From Balneolaceae bacterium (GTDB lineage Bacteria; Bacteroidota; Rhodothermia; Balneolales; Balneolaceae): a stretch of DNA of 64,000 bases. The notes beneath the pieces were generated by a model. The model saw nothing but the letters and a program-made list of their open reading frames with translations, did no database searches and was not told the origin of the DNA. A program made the position numbers and the translations under genes. Shown here one piece after another: positions 15,285-24,639 of this stretch. The first letter of the stretch is position 1; each line of letters begins with the position of its first letter. The stretch covers positions 20,327-84,326 of the forward strand of contig VEMX01000017.1 in the NCBI GenBank assembly GCA_009711805.1, written 5' to 3'.

Positions 15285-17981
15285 ATGAGCAGACATATAG
15301 GCAAGTTCTTTGTAGTGTTTTGCCTGCTGTGCCTAAGCAGCGAAATGCTTTTAGCTCAACGTTCTCAATTGTTGAATTCCAAGACAGGTCCCACCTCATC
15401 AGATACAACGGAGGTATATCAGTCGCCATCGGGAATTGAAGGGGTGCCGGAAGATGCGGTTGAGTTTTCTTCTAATGATTCATTAATCATTGACCTGAGA
15501 GATGGAAAAAGGGTATTTTTATTTGGCTCATCTAAAGTAAATCATACCAGTGGTAAACTGAGTGCGGGCGAAATCAACATCAATATTGATAAAAGCCTGA
15601 TGGAGGCCAGTACCCTTACACCCCAGGATACATTATCGCAACCGGTTATAAATGTTGACGACAAAGAGATAAGAAGCCGAAGAGTCCTTTTTAATTATGA
15701 AACTGAAAAAGGAAAGTTTGAAGCAGCGCGAGTTCAGGTTTCAGAAGGGAACCTCATAGGTTCCAAGGTAAAGAATGTTAGCGACAGCGAAGTGTTTATA
15801 GAAGATGGAGTTTACTCTACCTGCCCGCCCGATTATTTATACTATTACATAAAAGCTAAAAAGATGAAAGTGGTAGATGAGGACGAGCTGTTCTTTTCTA
15901 ATGCCCGGCTTTATATCCTTGATATCCCCTACCCCCTTGTTTTTCCTTTCGGCTATGTACCTACTGACATTGAGAAAAAAAGATCGGGAATGTTAACTCC
16001 AACCTACGCTTACCAGGGGCAGCAAAGCCGGGGAATAGGCTTACAGAACCTGGGTTGGTTTCAATATTTTAATGATTATCTGACGGGAGAGGTAAATGGT
16101 GATATCTATACATCAGGCTCTTATTATCTGAATGGTATTGTGCAATATCGAAATCAGAATTCCTTTAGCGGGTCAATAAATATTGGGTATTCTAACGAGC
16201 GTGGGCTCGAAAAAACAGATCCTGGTTATGAAGAAATAACGCAAAAATCGTTAAGTCTCAGGCACAGGCAAACCATATCTCCCTATGCGTCGCTTTCTGC
16301 AAATGTAAACCTGAGAACAGCGGATTATTTTACCAGAAACTCTTATGATGTAGAAGACCGGGCAGAGACGAGTTCGAGATCCAGTATCTCTTACAACTAC
16401 AAACAACCTGAAAATCTTTATAACTTTAGTGCCAGCAGCCGGTTGGTTCAAAACTTTTTTAACAACTCTACAACTCTGAATGGGCCAAGAGCTACATTCA
16501 GCCTTAAAACCATATCTCCCTTCCAGAATGAGGGCAGCTCACAGGATCAAAAATGGTACAATACCATAAGTTTAACATACAATAATCAGCTTGAAACCCA
16601 ATTTAAGTATAATCCCATTGATGTTGATAGTGCAGAAGTTACCTTTCTTGAAGCTTTAACAGACCCTTCTCTTTACCGGGAGGCAACGGGTAATGATGAT
16701 TATATACGGGCAGGGCTCAAACAAACCGCAGGTCTTCGTATAGGTCAGCTTATACCCAGCCAGTTTCTAAATATTTCCGGGAGTATCAATTACAATGAGT
16801 ATTTGTTTCCTTCTACGATCCGGAAGTCATTTAATGCGGATTCGAACCGGGTAGAGGAAGAGAAGGTGCGGGAGTTTGCTGCTGCCCGCGATTTTAATAC
16901 CAGCGTAAGCTTTTCAACCACACTGTATGGTACTTCTTTTCGAAAGATAGGCTCTCTGGAAGGATTGAGGCATACAATGCGCCCATCCATTAGTTTTAGC
17001 TACCGACCTGATTTTGGGGATGAACGATGGGGGGTGTATAAAACTGTACAGGCAGATACGAACGGAAACATTGAAGAGTATTCCATTTTTGAGGATGAAG
17101 TGTTTCGGGGGCCTTCCAGGGGAGAGCAACGGTCTGTTTCGTTTTCAATTCGGAATGTATTTGAAGCCAAAATTGTAAAAAGGGACAGTACCGGGGAGGT
17201 TAAAGAGAATAACCTGAGGATTATTGACAATCTTTCTTTGAATACTTCATACAATTTTGCTGCCGATAGTTTGAACCTGAGTGATCTGAGTACCAATTTT
17301 AGTTCTAATGCCATACCAGGAATTCGTTTGAATGGCCGGGCTTCATTTTCGTTTTACCAGCGGGATTCCCTGGGCAGAGCTATTAATAAGTTTTATATCG
17401 AAGACAGTAAAAAAATCGGACAGTTAGAATCATTTTCTATCAGTGCCAGTACATCGTTTAGAGGTGGCCGCAGCGGGGTAGAAGCATACACTCCCGTATA
17501 CCGAAAAAGGTACGATCCTTTTAATCAAGCCATTTTCCGCCCAATTGATCCTTCCTATAATTATGAGCCTATTCCTTCTTTTAAAACTCCCTGGAGCGTG
17601 AACCTGGATTTCAGTTATCGATGGAATTACAGGTTTAACGCAAAACCTCAAAAAAGTGCGGAGATCAACGCCACCAATATTTCATTTAACCTGACTCCAA
17701 AATGGAAGTTTAGTACCCGCTTGGGGTATGATTTTATTGGAAAGGATTTTACACCTTCCCGCTTTTCACTTCGCCGAAACCTTGAATGTTGGGATCTTAC
17801 CTTTGAACTGAGTCCATTTGGGGAGTTTCAATACTATTTCTTTCGGCTGAGTGTAAACAGCTCTCAGATTCAAAGTCTGTTCCAGAAATTGCCGATTCTG
17901 AAGAACCTTGAAAGAAGCTCAAGCCCCACGGGAAGAGGTGGCGGTCGCCGCAATACTGGAAGAGGTGGTTCCATTAATTAA
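15285..17981 (+). CDS. lptD: LptD-like outer-membrane LPS assembly protein
   Basis: An 898-residue outer-membrane protein. A signal peptide covers residues 1 to about 25 (ending LLAQ). An OstA-type periplasmic beta-jellyroll follows (about 60-230, with the Cys-containing phrase YSTCPPDYLYYYI), then a long barrel domain rich in alternating Tyr, Phe and Asn strands. A Gly/Arg-rich tail closes the protein. LptD inserts lipopolysaccharide into the outer leaflet together with LptE. The ATG at 15285 is preferred over the TTG two codons earlier because the signal peptide starts there. Length fits the Bacteroidota type of LptD. Confidence 0.88.
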   Translation: MSRHIGKFFVVFCLLCLSSEMLLAQRSQLLNSKTGPTSSDTTEVYQSPSGIEGVPEDAVEFSSNDSLIIDLRDGKRVFLFGSSKVNHTSGKLSAGEININIDKSLMEASTLTPQDTLSQPVINVDDKEIRSRRVLFNYETEKGKFEAARVQVSEGNLIGSKVKNVSDSEVFIEDGVYSTCPPDYLYYYIKAKKMKVVDEDELFFSNARLYILDIPYPLVFPFGYVPTDIEKKRSGMLTPTYAYQGQQSRGIGLQNLGWFQYFNDYLTGEVNGDIYTSGSYYLNGIVQYRNQNSFSGSINIGYSNERGLEKTDPGYEEITQKSLSLRHRQTISPYASLSANVNLRTADYFTRNSYDVEDRAETSSRSSISYNYKQPENLYNFSASSRLVQNFFNNSTTLNGPRATFSLKTISPFQNEGSSQDQKWYNTISLTYNNQLETQFKYNPIDVDSAEVTFLEALTDPSLYREATGNDDYIRAGLKQTAGLRIGQLIPSQFLNISGSINYNEYLFPSTIRKSFNADSNRVEEEKVREFAAARDFNTSVSFSTTLYGTSFRKIGSLEGLRHTMRPSISFSYRPDFGDERWGVYKTVQADTNGNIEEYSIFEDEVFRGPSRGEQRSVSFSIRNVFEAKIVKRDSTGEVKENNLRIIDNLSLNTSYNFAADSLNLSDLSTNFSSNAIPGIRLNGRASFSFYQRDSLGRAINKFYIEDSKKIGQLESFSISASTSFRGGRSGVEAYTPVYRKRYDPFNQAIFRPIDPSYNYEPIPSFKTPWSVNLDFSYRWNYRFNAKPQKSAEINATNISFNLTPKWKFSTRLGYDFIGKDFTPSRFSLRRNLECWDLTFELSPFGEFQYYFFRLSVNSSQIQSLFQKLPILKNLERSSSPTGRGGGRRNTGRGGSIN

Positions 17982-18354
17982 AAAAGGAAACAACGGATCA
18001 AACCATTTCAATCTTCCGATAAAACTTTATAGACATTGGTAAAAGAACACCCAGTAATGTACCGAAAAGAATGCTGATGGATGGCCTCTCCTGTGATTTG
18101 CTTGAGGGAAGTATACTGGAAGATAATATGAAAATAAAAAAGCCCACACTACTTGGGTAAGTACCGTAAGCTGTGATAGGTATGATGAACGGGGTATTTG
18201 TGATGAATTGGGGAAAAGATAAAGGCTGGGTTGCCTGTATTGCACTGTGTTAGGTACAGTGTTCAAGAAAGAAAGTGGCCAATGAAAGCGAAATCTTCTA
18301 AATGGGGTAATGAAGTCTGCCCCCATCCCCCTGTTTACTGTTCGAATCAGTCCC
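17982..18354. other. 373-base gap between convergent lptD and ribE
   Basis: No intact gene is seen. On the minus strand one frame stays open from about 18250 down to a stop at 17998-18000 and would encode two hydrophobic segments (VGFFIFILSSSILP and ILFGTLLGVLLPMS) but has no start codon. It may be the remnant of a membrane-protein gene, or chance. Confidence 0.3.
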
Positions 18355-18960
18355 CTACAAAGAATCCTGTCCGATGCTCGCCAGGTATTTGACCACGTAC
18401 TTGCCAATTACGTCAAATTCCAGGTTTAAAGCATCACCTGTAGTTTTATCTTTTAGATTGGTGTTTTTCCAGGTATAAGGGATTATGGCCACTATAAATT
18501 TGTTTCCTTCATCTCTTGCAATGGTAAGGCTGACGCCTTCCATGGTAATACTCCCTCGCCCCACAATCATATTGGAGAATTCCTCAGGATATTCAACGGT
18601 TAGCAGCCAGCCGGTTTCTTCTTTCTCTATTTTTGTGATGGTGCCGGTGGTATCCACATGTCCCTGAACCAAGTGCCCTTCCAGGCCTTTCTGCAGGGTT
18701 AATGAGCGTTCCAGGTTCACCGGGGAGCCTTCTTCTAATTCTCCGATGGAGGTTTTACGGAGTGTTTCTTCTACACTCTGAACGGTAAACGTATCATCGT
18801 TGAAAGACACTACTGTATGGCAGGCCCCATTGATGGCAATACTTTCATCCTCGTGGCAGGTATCGGCGAAGGAGCACGAAATGATGAGTTCTTTTCCTCC
18901 CCCGTTTAAAGATTTGATGTGCTCTACGGTGCCTATTTCCTGAACAATACCTGTAAACAT
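18355..18960 (-). CDS. ribE: riboflavin synthase alpha subunit
   Basis: A 201-residue enzyme with two lumazine-binding repeats: the first begins MFTGIVQEIGTVEHI and the second GHLVQGHVDTTGTITKI. It dismutates two 6,7-dimethyl-8-ribityllumazine molecules into riboflavin and a pyrimidinedione, the last step of riboflavin synthesis. Conserved phrases are ESIAINGACHTVV and the second-repeat ITMEGVSLTIA. It follows ribD on the same strand with an 11-base gap, so the two form a riboflavin operon. No FMN riboswitch was recognised upstream. Confidence 0.96.
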   Translation of the reverse strand: MFTGIVQEIGTVEHIKSLNGGGKELIISCSFADTCHEDESIAINGACHTVVSFNDDTFTVQSVEETLRKTSIGELEEGSPVNLERSLTLQKGLEGHLVQGHVDTTGTITKIEKEETGWLLTVEYPEEFSNMIVGRGSITMEGVSLTIARDEGNKFIVAIIPYTWKNTNLKDKTTGDALNLEFDVIGKYVVKYLASIGQDSL

Positions 18961-18971
18961 AATGTGGGTTT

Positions 18972-20105
18972 TTAAAAGTATCCGGTTAATAAAATGTCAT
19001 TTCCTATACGATTCCATTCTACATCCTTAAGATCGGTAATTTCATTCATTTTATTAACACCTATATCAATAAAAGACCGGGTGCCGGCGCCCAGAATTTT
19101 AGGGGCAATAAAAAGTTCTAATTTGTCAACCAAACCCTGCCGTACCAGCGCCGATGAAAGCTGTTGTCCGCCTTCAACCAACACCGAAGTAATCCCCTTT
19201 TCTCCCAGCAGCTTAAAGCCTTCTCTAAGGTCTATATGTCCATCCAGCTTTGAAACTTGCAGTACTTCGCCCCGAAAATAATTTTGCTGCATCATCCGAA
19301 GCATGGGGTCGGCGTCGGTTGCTGATGCCTCTCTATTCCAGGTTAGGATGTAGGTTTTTTCTTCAAACTTGTCGGAAAACAGCTTCAGGTTTTTAGGGAG
19401 TTCATAGGGGCCATCAATAACAATGCGTTTAGGCTGAGGGCCAGATACATGGCGGACGGTCAGGCTGGGATTGTCTGCCATGGCTGTGTTTCGCCCCACC
19501 ATTACAGCATCATATTCTGCCCGCCAGCGGTGGACCATTTTACGGGCTGGTTTCCCTGTAATCCATTGAGATTTCCCATCGGCCGCCGCTACATAGCCAT
19601 CTGCGGTTTGAGCCACCTTTAGCGTAATAAAAGGACGCCCATAGGTTTGATGGTGGATAAAAAACTCATTCAATTGTTCTGCTTCTTGTTTCATAACACC
19701 CATGTCAACCTCTATACCTGCATTCTTTAGATGCAGGATTCCATCTCCATCTACTTTAGGGTTAGGGTCCTTCATGGCAATAACAACGCGTTTGAGGGGA
19801 AGTCGGGACAGCATATGGGCACAGGGAGGTGTTTTGCCATGAAAAGAACAAGGTTCCAGGCTAACATACAGAGTGGCATCATTTAAGAGAGCGGTATCTT
19901 CTACAGAGGAAACGGCATTAACTTCAGCGTGCTCTTTACCAAATTTTTGATGATACCCCTCCCCGATAAGGTCTCCTTTGCTGGAAATAATTACACAGCC
20001 AACCATAGGATTGGGAGCAACGTAGCCTGCTCCCTTTCGGGCCAGTTTTAGAGCATGGGCCATCCATTTATGGTCATTTTGTTTGTTTAGATTTTCCGGA
20101 GACAT
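18972..20105 (-). CDS. ribD: bifunctional riboflavin deaminase/reductase
   Basis: A protein of about 377 residues. The N-terminal CMP/dCMP-deaminase-like domain carries the zinc site (GKEHAEVNA for His and the catalytic Glu; LEPCSFHGKTPPC for the two cysteines). The C-terminal domain is the NADPH-dependent reductase (TLKVAQTADGYVA, VGRNTAMADNPSL, VLVEGGQQLSSALV). It catalyses two consecutive steps of riboflavin synthesis. The ATG at 20105 is preferred: an in-frame TTG at 20129 exists, but it lies in the T-run of the ppiD terminator and would add eight residues not expected for the family. It leads the ribD-ribE operon. Confidence 0.95.
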   Translation of the reverse strand: MSPENLNKQNDHKWMAHALKLARKGAGYVAPNPMVGCVIISSKGDLIGEGYHQKFGKEHAEVNAVSSVEDTALLNDATLYVSLEPCSFHGKTPPCAHMLSRLPLKRVVIAMKDPNPKVDGDGILHLKNAGIEVDMGVMKQEAEQLNEFFIHHQTYGRPFITLKVAQTADGYVAAADGKSQWITGKPARKMVHRWRAEYDAVMVGRNTAMADNPSLTVRHVSGPQPKRIVIDGPYELPKNLKLFSDKFEEKTYILTWNREASATDADPMLRMMQQNYFRGEVLQVSKLDGHIDLREGFKLLGEKGITSVLVEGGQQLSSALVRQGLVDKLELFIAPKILGAGTRSFIDIGVNKMNEITDLKDVEWNRIGNDILLTGYF

Positions 20106-20127
20106 ATAAAATGCTTTTGGGTCTAAC

Positions 20128-20156
20128 AAAAAAGGGTGAGAAGAAACTCCTCACCC
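20128..20156 (-). terminator. rho-independent terminator of ppiD
   Basis: GGGTGAG (20134-20140) pairs with CTCACCC (20150-20156). On the minus strand six T residues follow. It separates ppiD from ribD. Confidence 0.85.
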
Positions 20157-20184
20157 CGAAAAATAATATAAAAAGTAGTACTGT

Positions 20185-21960
20185 TTATGGGTTCAACAGT
20201 CGATGCCGGTTGTCAATGATACTGGCATTCTCTTTTAGCTGCTGAAGCCATACAGAATTGAATTTTTCTGTTTTCTGGCGTTCAAGTCGCTGTTTGATCT
20301 GGTTTTTGGTTGGCTGATCAAGGCCCGTTATATCAGCTTCATTCTTTTGATCTACACGCACTACATAAGCGGCGGATTCACCTGCCAGAGTTTCTGAAAT
20401 GGTTCCTTCATCAAGGGTAAAGATAGTACCAATAACGGCTGGTTCCCGGCCGGCTCCGGTCAATACAATGGAGTTTCGGCGGACACTGGTTGACGTTTGG
20501 ATGTCTTTTTCGGAGGCTTCAGCCAGTTCGCTAAGCGATCGGTTAGTTGAAAGCAATTTGTTTGCTTTATCCAGTGTGAATTCTTTTCGCTTTGTGATTT
20601 TAACCTGGTTTTCAACCTGGCTCCGTACTTCCTCCAGTGGGCGATACCCATCCGGGATTACATCATCAAGTTTAGCGACAACAAAATTAGAGTTAAGCTC
20701 GAGTACTTCAGAGAGATCTCCTTCATCAGCTCCCTCAGCAAAGTTCATTATCTGCTGGCTGCTACCGATGCCCGGAATAAAGTTTGAACCCTTGGTGACG
20801 GTAACATTCTTGATTTCAAGGTTACGGCGTTCGGCTTCTTCTTCAAAAGCAGATTCTTCAGCTGCATAAAATTCAAAATCAGAAGCTTGTTCATTTACTT
20901 CATCAAGTGTTGAAGGGAGGGCTTCAATATTATAGCTCATGATTTCGAATTTAACCTCGTCACCGTTGTCAGCTACTTTCTTTAAAATAGCGGCTTGCCC
21001 GCCGTTCAGGATTACATCAGATACTTCCCCTTCTTTAAGATCTAAAACAGCACTGTATTCGTCACGAACCTCATCTTTAGCTACAAAAACATTTCTGTAT
21101 TGAGTGGTAGAAGCCTGGCGTGCGAGGAAGAGCGAATCATTTCCTGCGTTTTGAAAGGCAGAACGCAGGTCAGCTATTTCCTTCATAATTTGAGTAGTGT
21201 CTTCTTTTGTAGGAAGCTTACTAAAAGAGACATACTTAATTTTGTAAGTCTCATTTCGTTTGTAGCGATCTTTATGGTCGTTGTAATAAGTTTGGAGATC
21301 CTGCTCAGTTATATCAAGCTGATCTTCAGAAATCTCACTATAAGGGAATCGCACAAATGATACATCGGCTGTTGTATTTTGGCGGATGTATTCCTGCTCA
21401 ATATCCGCATCTGTAACCTGAAGTCCTGCTTCTATATAACTGTTCAGCTTTTGTTGCCGGCGTTTTTGCCGGAGCTGAACTTCAAGAGCAATGGCTTGCT
21501 GAGAAAACTCATTGGATGAGAGTACCTGCTGAATGGCAGCACGATCGATAGTGCCATCTTCCCGGGTAAAATTTTGGCGGATGATAGGATCCGGATTTTC
21601 GCCGTATACCATATCCAGTAATTCCTGATCGGTAACAGTGATACCCAATTCATCCATTTTTTGTGTGATGAGTCGGGTATTCACCAATTCGTTCCATGCC
21701 TGAGTTTCGTACCTGGCTCGCATTTCCGGTGTCATTGCACTTCCGGTTTGCTGGCTGTAGGCCGTAGAGTAATATTGAATCCGGTTATTGTATTCTTCTA
21801 TGGTTATCTCTTCACCATTAACAACACCCAGAGCATTTGGTCCAGCTTGAATAGCATCAAAAAAGTTTACATCTGCCAATACCCACACCAGTCCAAATGA
21901 TCCGATTAGCACCCAAAGAATAATAGCGGTGCTATTTCTCATTTTTTCCATTACACCCAT
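20185..21960 (-). CDS. ppiD: PpiD-like peptidylprolyl isomerase / periplasmic chaperone
   Basis: A 591-residue inner-membrane-anchored chaperone. One membrane helix (about residues 10-30) is followed by a SurA-like N-terminal region (VVNGEEITIEEYNNRI), an alpha-helical chaperone part and PPIC-type rotamase segments (for example near 340-450: YEDx-like FAEGADEGDLSEVLEL and PVIGTIFTLDEGTIS). PpiD assists folding of outer-membrane and secreted proteins as they leave the Sec translocon. It ends with its own terminator. It lies downstream of mlaD on the same strand across a 136-base gap and probably has its own promoter. Confidence 0.85.
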   Translation of the reverse strand: MGVMEKMRNSTAIILWVLIGSFGLVWVLADVNFFDAIQAGPNALGVVNGEEITIEEYNNRIQYYSTAYSQQTGSAMTPEMRARYETQAWNELVNTRLITQKMDELGITVTDQELLDMVYGENPDPIIRQNFTREDGTIDRAAIQQVLSSNEFSQQAIALEVQLRQKRRQQKLNSYIEAGLQVTDADIEQEYIRQNTTADVSFVRFPYSEISEDQLDITEQDLQTYYNDHKDRYKRNETYKIKYVSFSKLPTKEDTTQIMKEIADLRSAFQNAGNDSLFLARQASTTQYRNVFVAKDEVRDEYSAVLDLKEGEVSDVILNGGQAAILKKVADNGDEVKFEIMSYNIEALPSTLDEVNEQASDFEFYAAEESAFEEEAERRNLEIKNVTVTKGSNFIPGIGSSQQIMNFAEGADEGDLSEVLELNSNFVVAKLDDVIPDGYRPLEEVRSQVENQVKITKRKEFTLDKANKLLSTNRSLSELAEASEKDIQTSTSVRRNSIVLTGAGREPAVIGTIFTLDEGTISETLAGESAAYVVRVDQKNEADITGLDQPTKNQIKQRLERQKTEKFNSVWLQQLKENASIIDNRHRLLNP

Positions 21961-22096
21961 AAAAGGTAACCTCTAAAAAACGTTAAATTTGATTTCGATT
22001 TTTGGCCGCAGCCAGTAAAATTGCAGACTACAGCATTAAGCCTGCAAATATAAGCTAATACTGCAGGAATTGAAAGTTATAACCTAAGGTGATTGG

Positions 22097-23029
22097 TTAA
22101 AATATCTCAACCAGTCGCATGTGTTTAAGATACTTTCGGGGATCATCGTTTATGTTTTTGATGAGCGCATTCAAATTAACCGATAAACTATCTATGTTAT
22201 TGTACAGTGAAGGGTTGTTTACAAGCTTACCCAAAGTCCCCTGTCCTGAGTTTACTTTATCCAGCACTTCGTTGAGGGTAAGGGTGGTTTTATTGAGGCC
22301 TTCACTGAGGGTCTCAAGTTCTCCACTGGTAGTTTCCAGGTTAGAGATCATAGTGTTAAGTTTGGTTTTATTTTCAGCGCTTAGGTCGTCTATATTCTGC
22401 ATGGTATTTTTTGCCGATACAATCATAGAATCCAAATCAAGTTGTTTTTTTTGGAGAAGCTCATTGAGCGAATGAGTAGAAGATTTAAGATTGCTGAGCA
22501 TACCACTTATATTTTCTTTGTTCTTTTCACTGAGAGTTTCGTTTAGGTTAGATACCAATTCCTCAATGCCTTTAACAGATGAAGAAATATCATCGGAAAG
22601 TTTAGCTCCCTTGTCGGCAAAACTATCCATCATGCCTTGTTCGAAAGCCCCTTCCATAGTTCCACCATCCTGAATAGTTTTTTCATTACGGGATTTCTGA
22701 ATCTCAATAAATTTGTTACCAAGCAATCCGCTGGATTTAAGTATAGCCAGAGAGCCTTTGGGTATGGCATAACCTTCTTCGATGTTCAGAGTTACTCTAA
22801 TGGAATCTGATGCGGTAATTTCCATTCTCTTAACGGTGCCAATTTTGTAGCCGTTTACATTTACCAGGTTCCCGGGGAGCAGGCCATTTACTTTGCTGAA
22901 TTTGGTATAAATGGTAGTTGAAGATTTAAACAGCGGAAGATCTTTCATCACGCTAAAACCCACAAAGGCTACAATGATGGCTACCAACACAGTAAGGCCA
23001 ATTTTTAGTTCATTACTTATTCTTGCCAA
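22097..23029 (-). CDS. mlaD: MlaD/MCE-domain lipid-transport substrate-binding protein
   Basis: A 310-residue protein with one N-terminal membrane helix (about residues 9-28), an MCE domain (about 35-115, with VNGLLPGNLVNVNGYKIGTV and LGNKFIEIQ) and a long helical tail that could form a coiled coil or tunnel. MlaD binds phospholipid between the inner and outer membranes. It is the third gene of the operon mlaE-mlaF-mlaD (17-base gap to mlaF), which together form an ATP-driven lipid transporter maintaining outer-membrane asymmetry. Confidence 0.9.
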   Translation of the reverse strand: MARISNELKIGLTVLVAIIVAFVGFSVMKDLPLFKSSTTIYTKFSKVNGLLPGNLVNVNGYKIGTVKRMEITASDSIRVTLNIEEGYAIPKGSLAILKSSGLLGNKFIEIQKSRNEKTIQDGGTMEGAFEQGMMDSFADKGAKLSDDISSSVKGIEELVSNLNETLSEKNKENISGMLSNLKSSTHSLNELLQKKQLDLDSMIVSAKNTMQNIDDLSAENKTKLNTMISNLETTSGELETLSEGLNKTTLTLNEVLDKVNSGQGTLGKLVNNPSLYNNIDSLSVNLNALIKNINDDPRKYLKHMRLVEIF

Positions 23030-23046
23030 AACGGTTCTCCTATCCT

Positions 23047-23790
23047 CTATAGTTTATTTATTTGGTATTCGCTGGCCCTGATAAAATCATTAAGAGCTAC
23101 ATGGTCACTACGCTGCATTTCTTCCAGGGTGCCAACCCAGCTTAATTTCTGTTCATCCAGGAATGCTACTTTTTCGGCTACTTCAAGTACACTATGCATA
23201 TCGTGTGTAACAACAACAGATGTAATATCGAGGCTTTCTGCCATGGTAATAATAAGCTGATTTATTTCTTCTGATGTTTTGGGGTCTAAGCCGGAAGTGG
23301 GCTCGTCATACAGCAGGTAATCCGGCTTTAAAATAATTGCCCGGGCCAGCGCCACTCTTTTCCGCATACCGCCTGAAAGCTCCGAGGTTCCTTTATTTCC
23401 AGAGCTGCTCAAATTTACCATTCCCAACGCTTCTTCTACATTATGGGTAATTTCTTCATCATCTTGTTCGGTAAAATATCGCAAAGGAAAAGCTACATTT
23501 TCAAATGTACTGATGGAGTCAAATAACGCCCCACCCTGGAATAAAATTCCAAAACGTTGTCTTACTTTTCGAAGCTCTGTATAAGAGAGTTCGAACACGC
23601 ACTTTCCGTCAATTAGCACTTCTCCTGAATCGGGATACATGAGCGCATTAAGATGTTTTATAAGCACAGATTTTCCCGATCCTGACTTACCTATGATAGC
23701 TAAAGTTTCTCCATCCTGTATGTTAAATGTTACATCGCTCCATACCAGGTTTTCACCAAAGCTTTTTGTAAGATTTCTGATCTCAATCAT
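23047..23790 (-). CDS. mlaF: MlaF-type ABC transporter ATPase
   Basis: A 247-residue ATPase subunit. Walker A is GKSGSGKSVLI (about residues 34-44), the signature is LSGGMRKRVALARA, Walker B is YLLYDEPTSGLDP and the switch His is in VVVTHDMHSV. It powers the MlaE permease next to it. It lies two bases after mlaE and 17 bases before mlaD. Nothing unusual is seen. Confidence 0.95.
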   Translation of the reverse strand: MIEIRNLTKSFGENLVWSDVTFNIQDGETLAIIGKSGSGKSVLIKHLNALMYPDSGEVLIDGKCVFELSYTELRKVRQRFGILFQGGALFDSISTFENVAFPLRYFTEQDDEEITHNVEEALGMVNLSSSGNKGTSELSGGMRKRVALARAIILKPDYLLYDEPTSGLDPKTSEEINQLIITMAESLDITSVVVTHDMHSVLEVAEKVAFLDEQKLSWVGTLEEMQRSDHVALNDFIRASEYQINKL

Positions 23791-23792
23791 AA

Positions 23793-24551
23793 TTAGAGTA
23801 ATATGGCTGCCAATATAAAGTCGGCAAGCAGTACAAAAATACAGCTCATTACGGTTGCTTGTGTGGTTCCTTTTCCTACCCCTTCGGCTCCGCCAAAGGC
23901 ATAATATCCCTTAAAGCAGGCAATGGAGCTTATCACAAAGCCAAATACAATAGACTTAATAAAACCGAAAACAACGTCCGATTCAAAGAAAAAAGCACGG
24001 GCCCCCTTCATAAACTCGGCGATGGGTACAATGCCGTCCAAAGCTCCTGCGGTAACACCTCCAAGAACTCCAAAAACGGAGGCGGTTATGTACAATATCG
24101 GAAACATTAAAATGCCGGCTAAAATACGGGGAACCACTAAAAAAGAAACAGAATTAAAGCCCATCGACTCCAAGGCATCTATTTGTTCGCTTACCCGCAT
24201 TGTCCCCAGTTCGGTAGACATGCGCGCCCCCACCTTTCCGGCCAGCACAAGAGCACTGATAACCGCAGCCAGTTCAATGACAATAGATTGGGAAACAATG
24301 GCCCCAATGATGTAGCTGGGGTATAAACCGGTGTCGAGCTGGTGAGCGGTTTGCAGGGTTAACACCGCTCCGGTAAAAACACCGGTAAGCATAATTATAG
24401 GAATGGATTCGTAGCCTACCTTTACAAATTCGTGGAATAGGTTCTTCCGGTAGGTGCTGAATTCCGTAGAAGATCGTAGTGCCTGGTATAGAAGCTGGGT
24501 GTAATGGCCAAATTCCTTGAGAGCATCAGCACCCGGGAGTTTCGATATCAT
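23793..24551 (-). CDS. mlaE: MlaE-type phospholipid ABC permease
   Basis: A 252-residue integral membrane protein with five to six helices and the MlaE signature region (LGTMRVSEQIDALESMGFN, followed by VPRILAGILMFP). It is the permease of a Mla-type lipid transporter and heads the mlaEFD operon. It is divergent from porQ, with an 88-base shared promoter region. Confidence 0.94.
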   Translation of the reverse strand: MISKLPGADALKEFGHYTQLLYQALRSSTEFSTYRKNLFHEFVKVGYESIPIIMLTGVFTGAVLTLQTAHQLDTGLYPSYIIGAIVSQSIVIELAAVISALVLAGKVGARMSTELGTMRVSEQIDALESMGFNSVSFLVVPRILAGILMFPILYITASVFGVLGGVTAGALDGIVPIAEFMKGARAFFFESDVVFGFIKSIVFGFVISSIACFKGYYAFGGAEGVGKGTTQATVMSCIFVLLADFILAAILL

Positions 24552-24639
24552 TTGTTATTAATAATTTTCACGTATTGCTAATGCATTTGATTATATTACA
24601 AAACATTTGCACCAATTGTGATTTATAAATTAATAAGAA

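Noticed and set aside
18027..18407. 126-codon minus-strand frame overlapping the end of ribE
   Set aside because: It overlaps ribE in another frame and has no family resemblance; a different frame in the same gap looks more like a membrane remnant.
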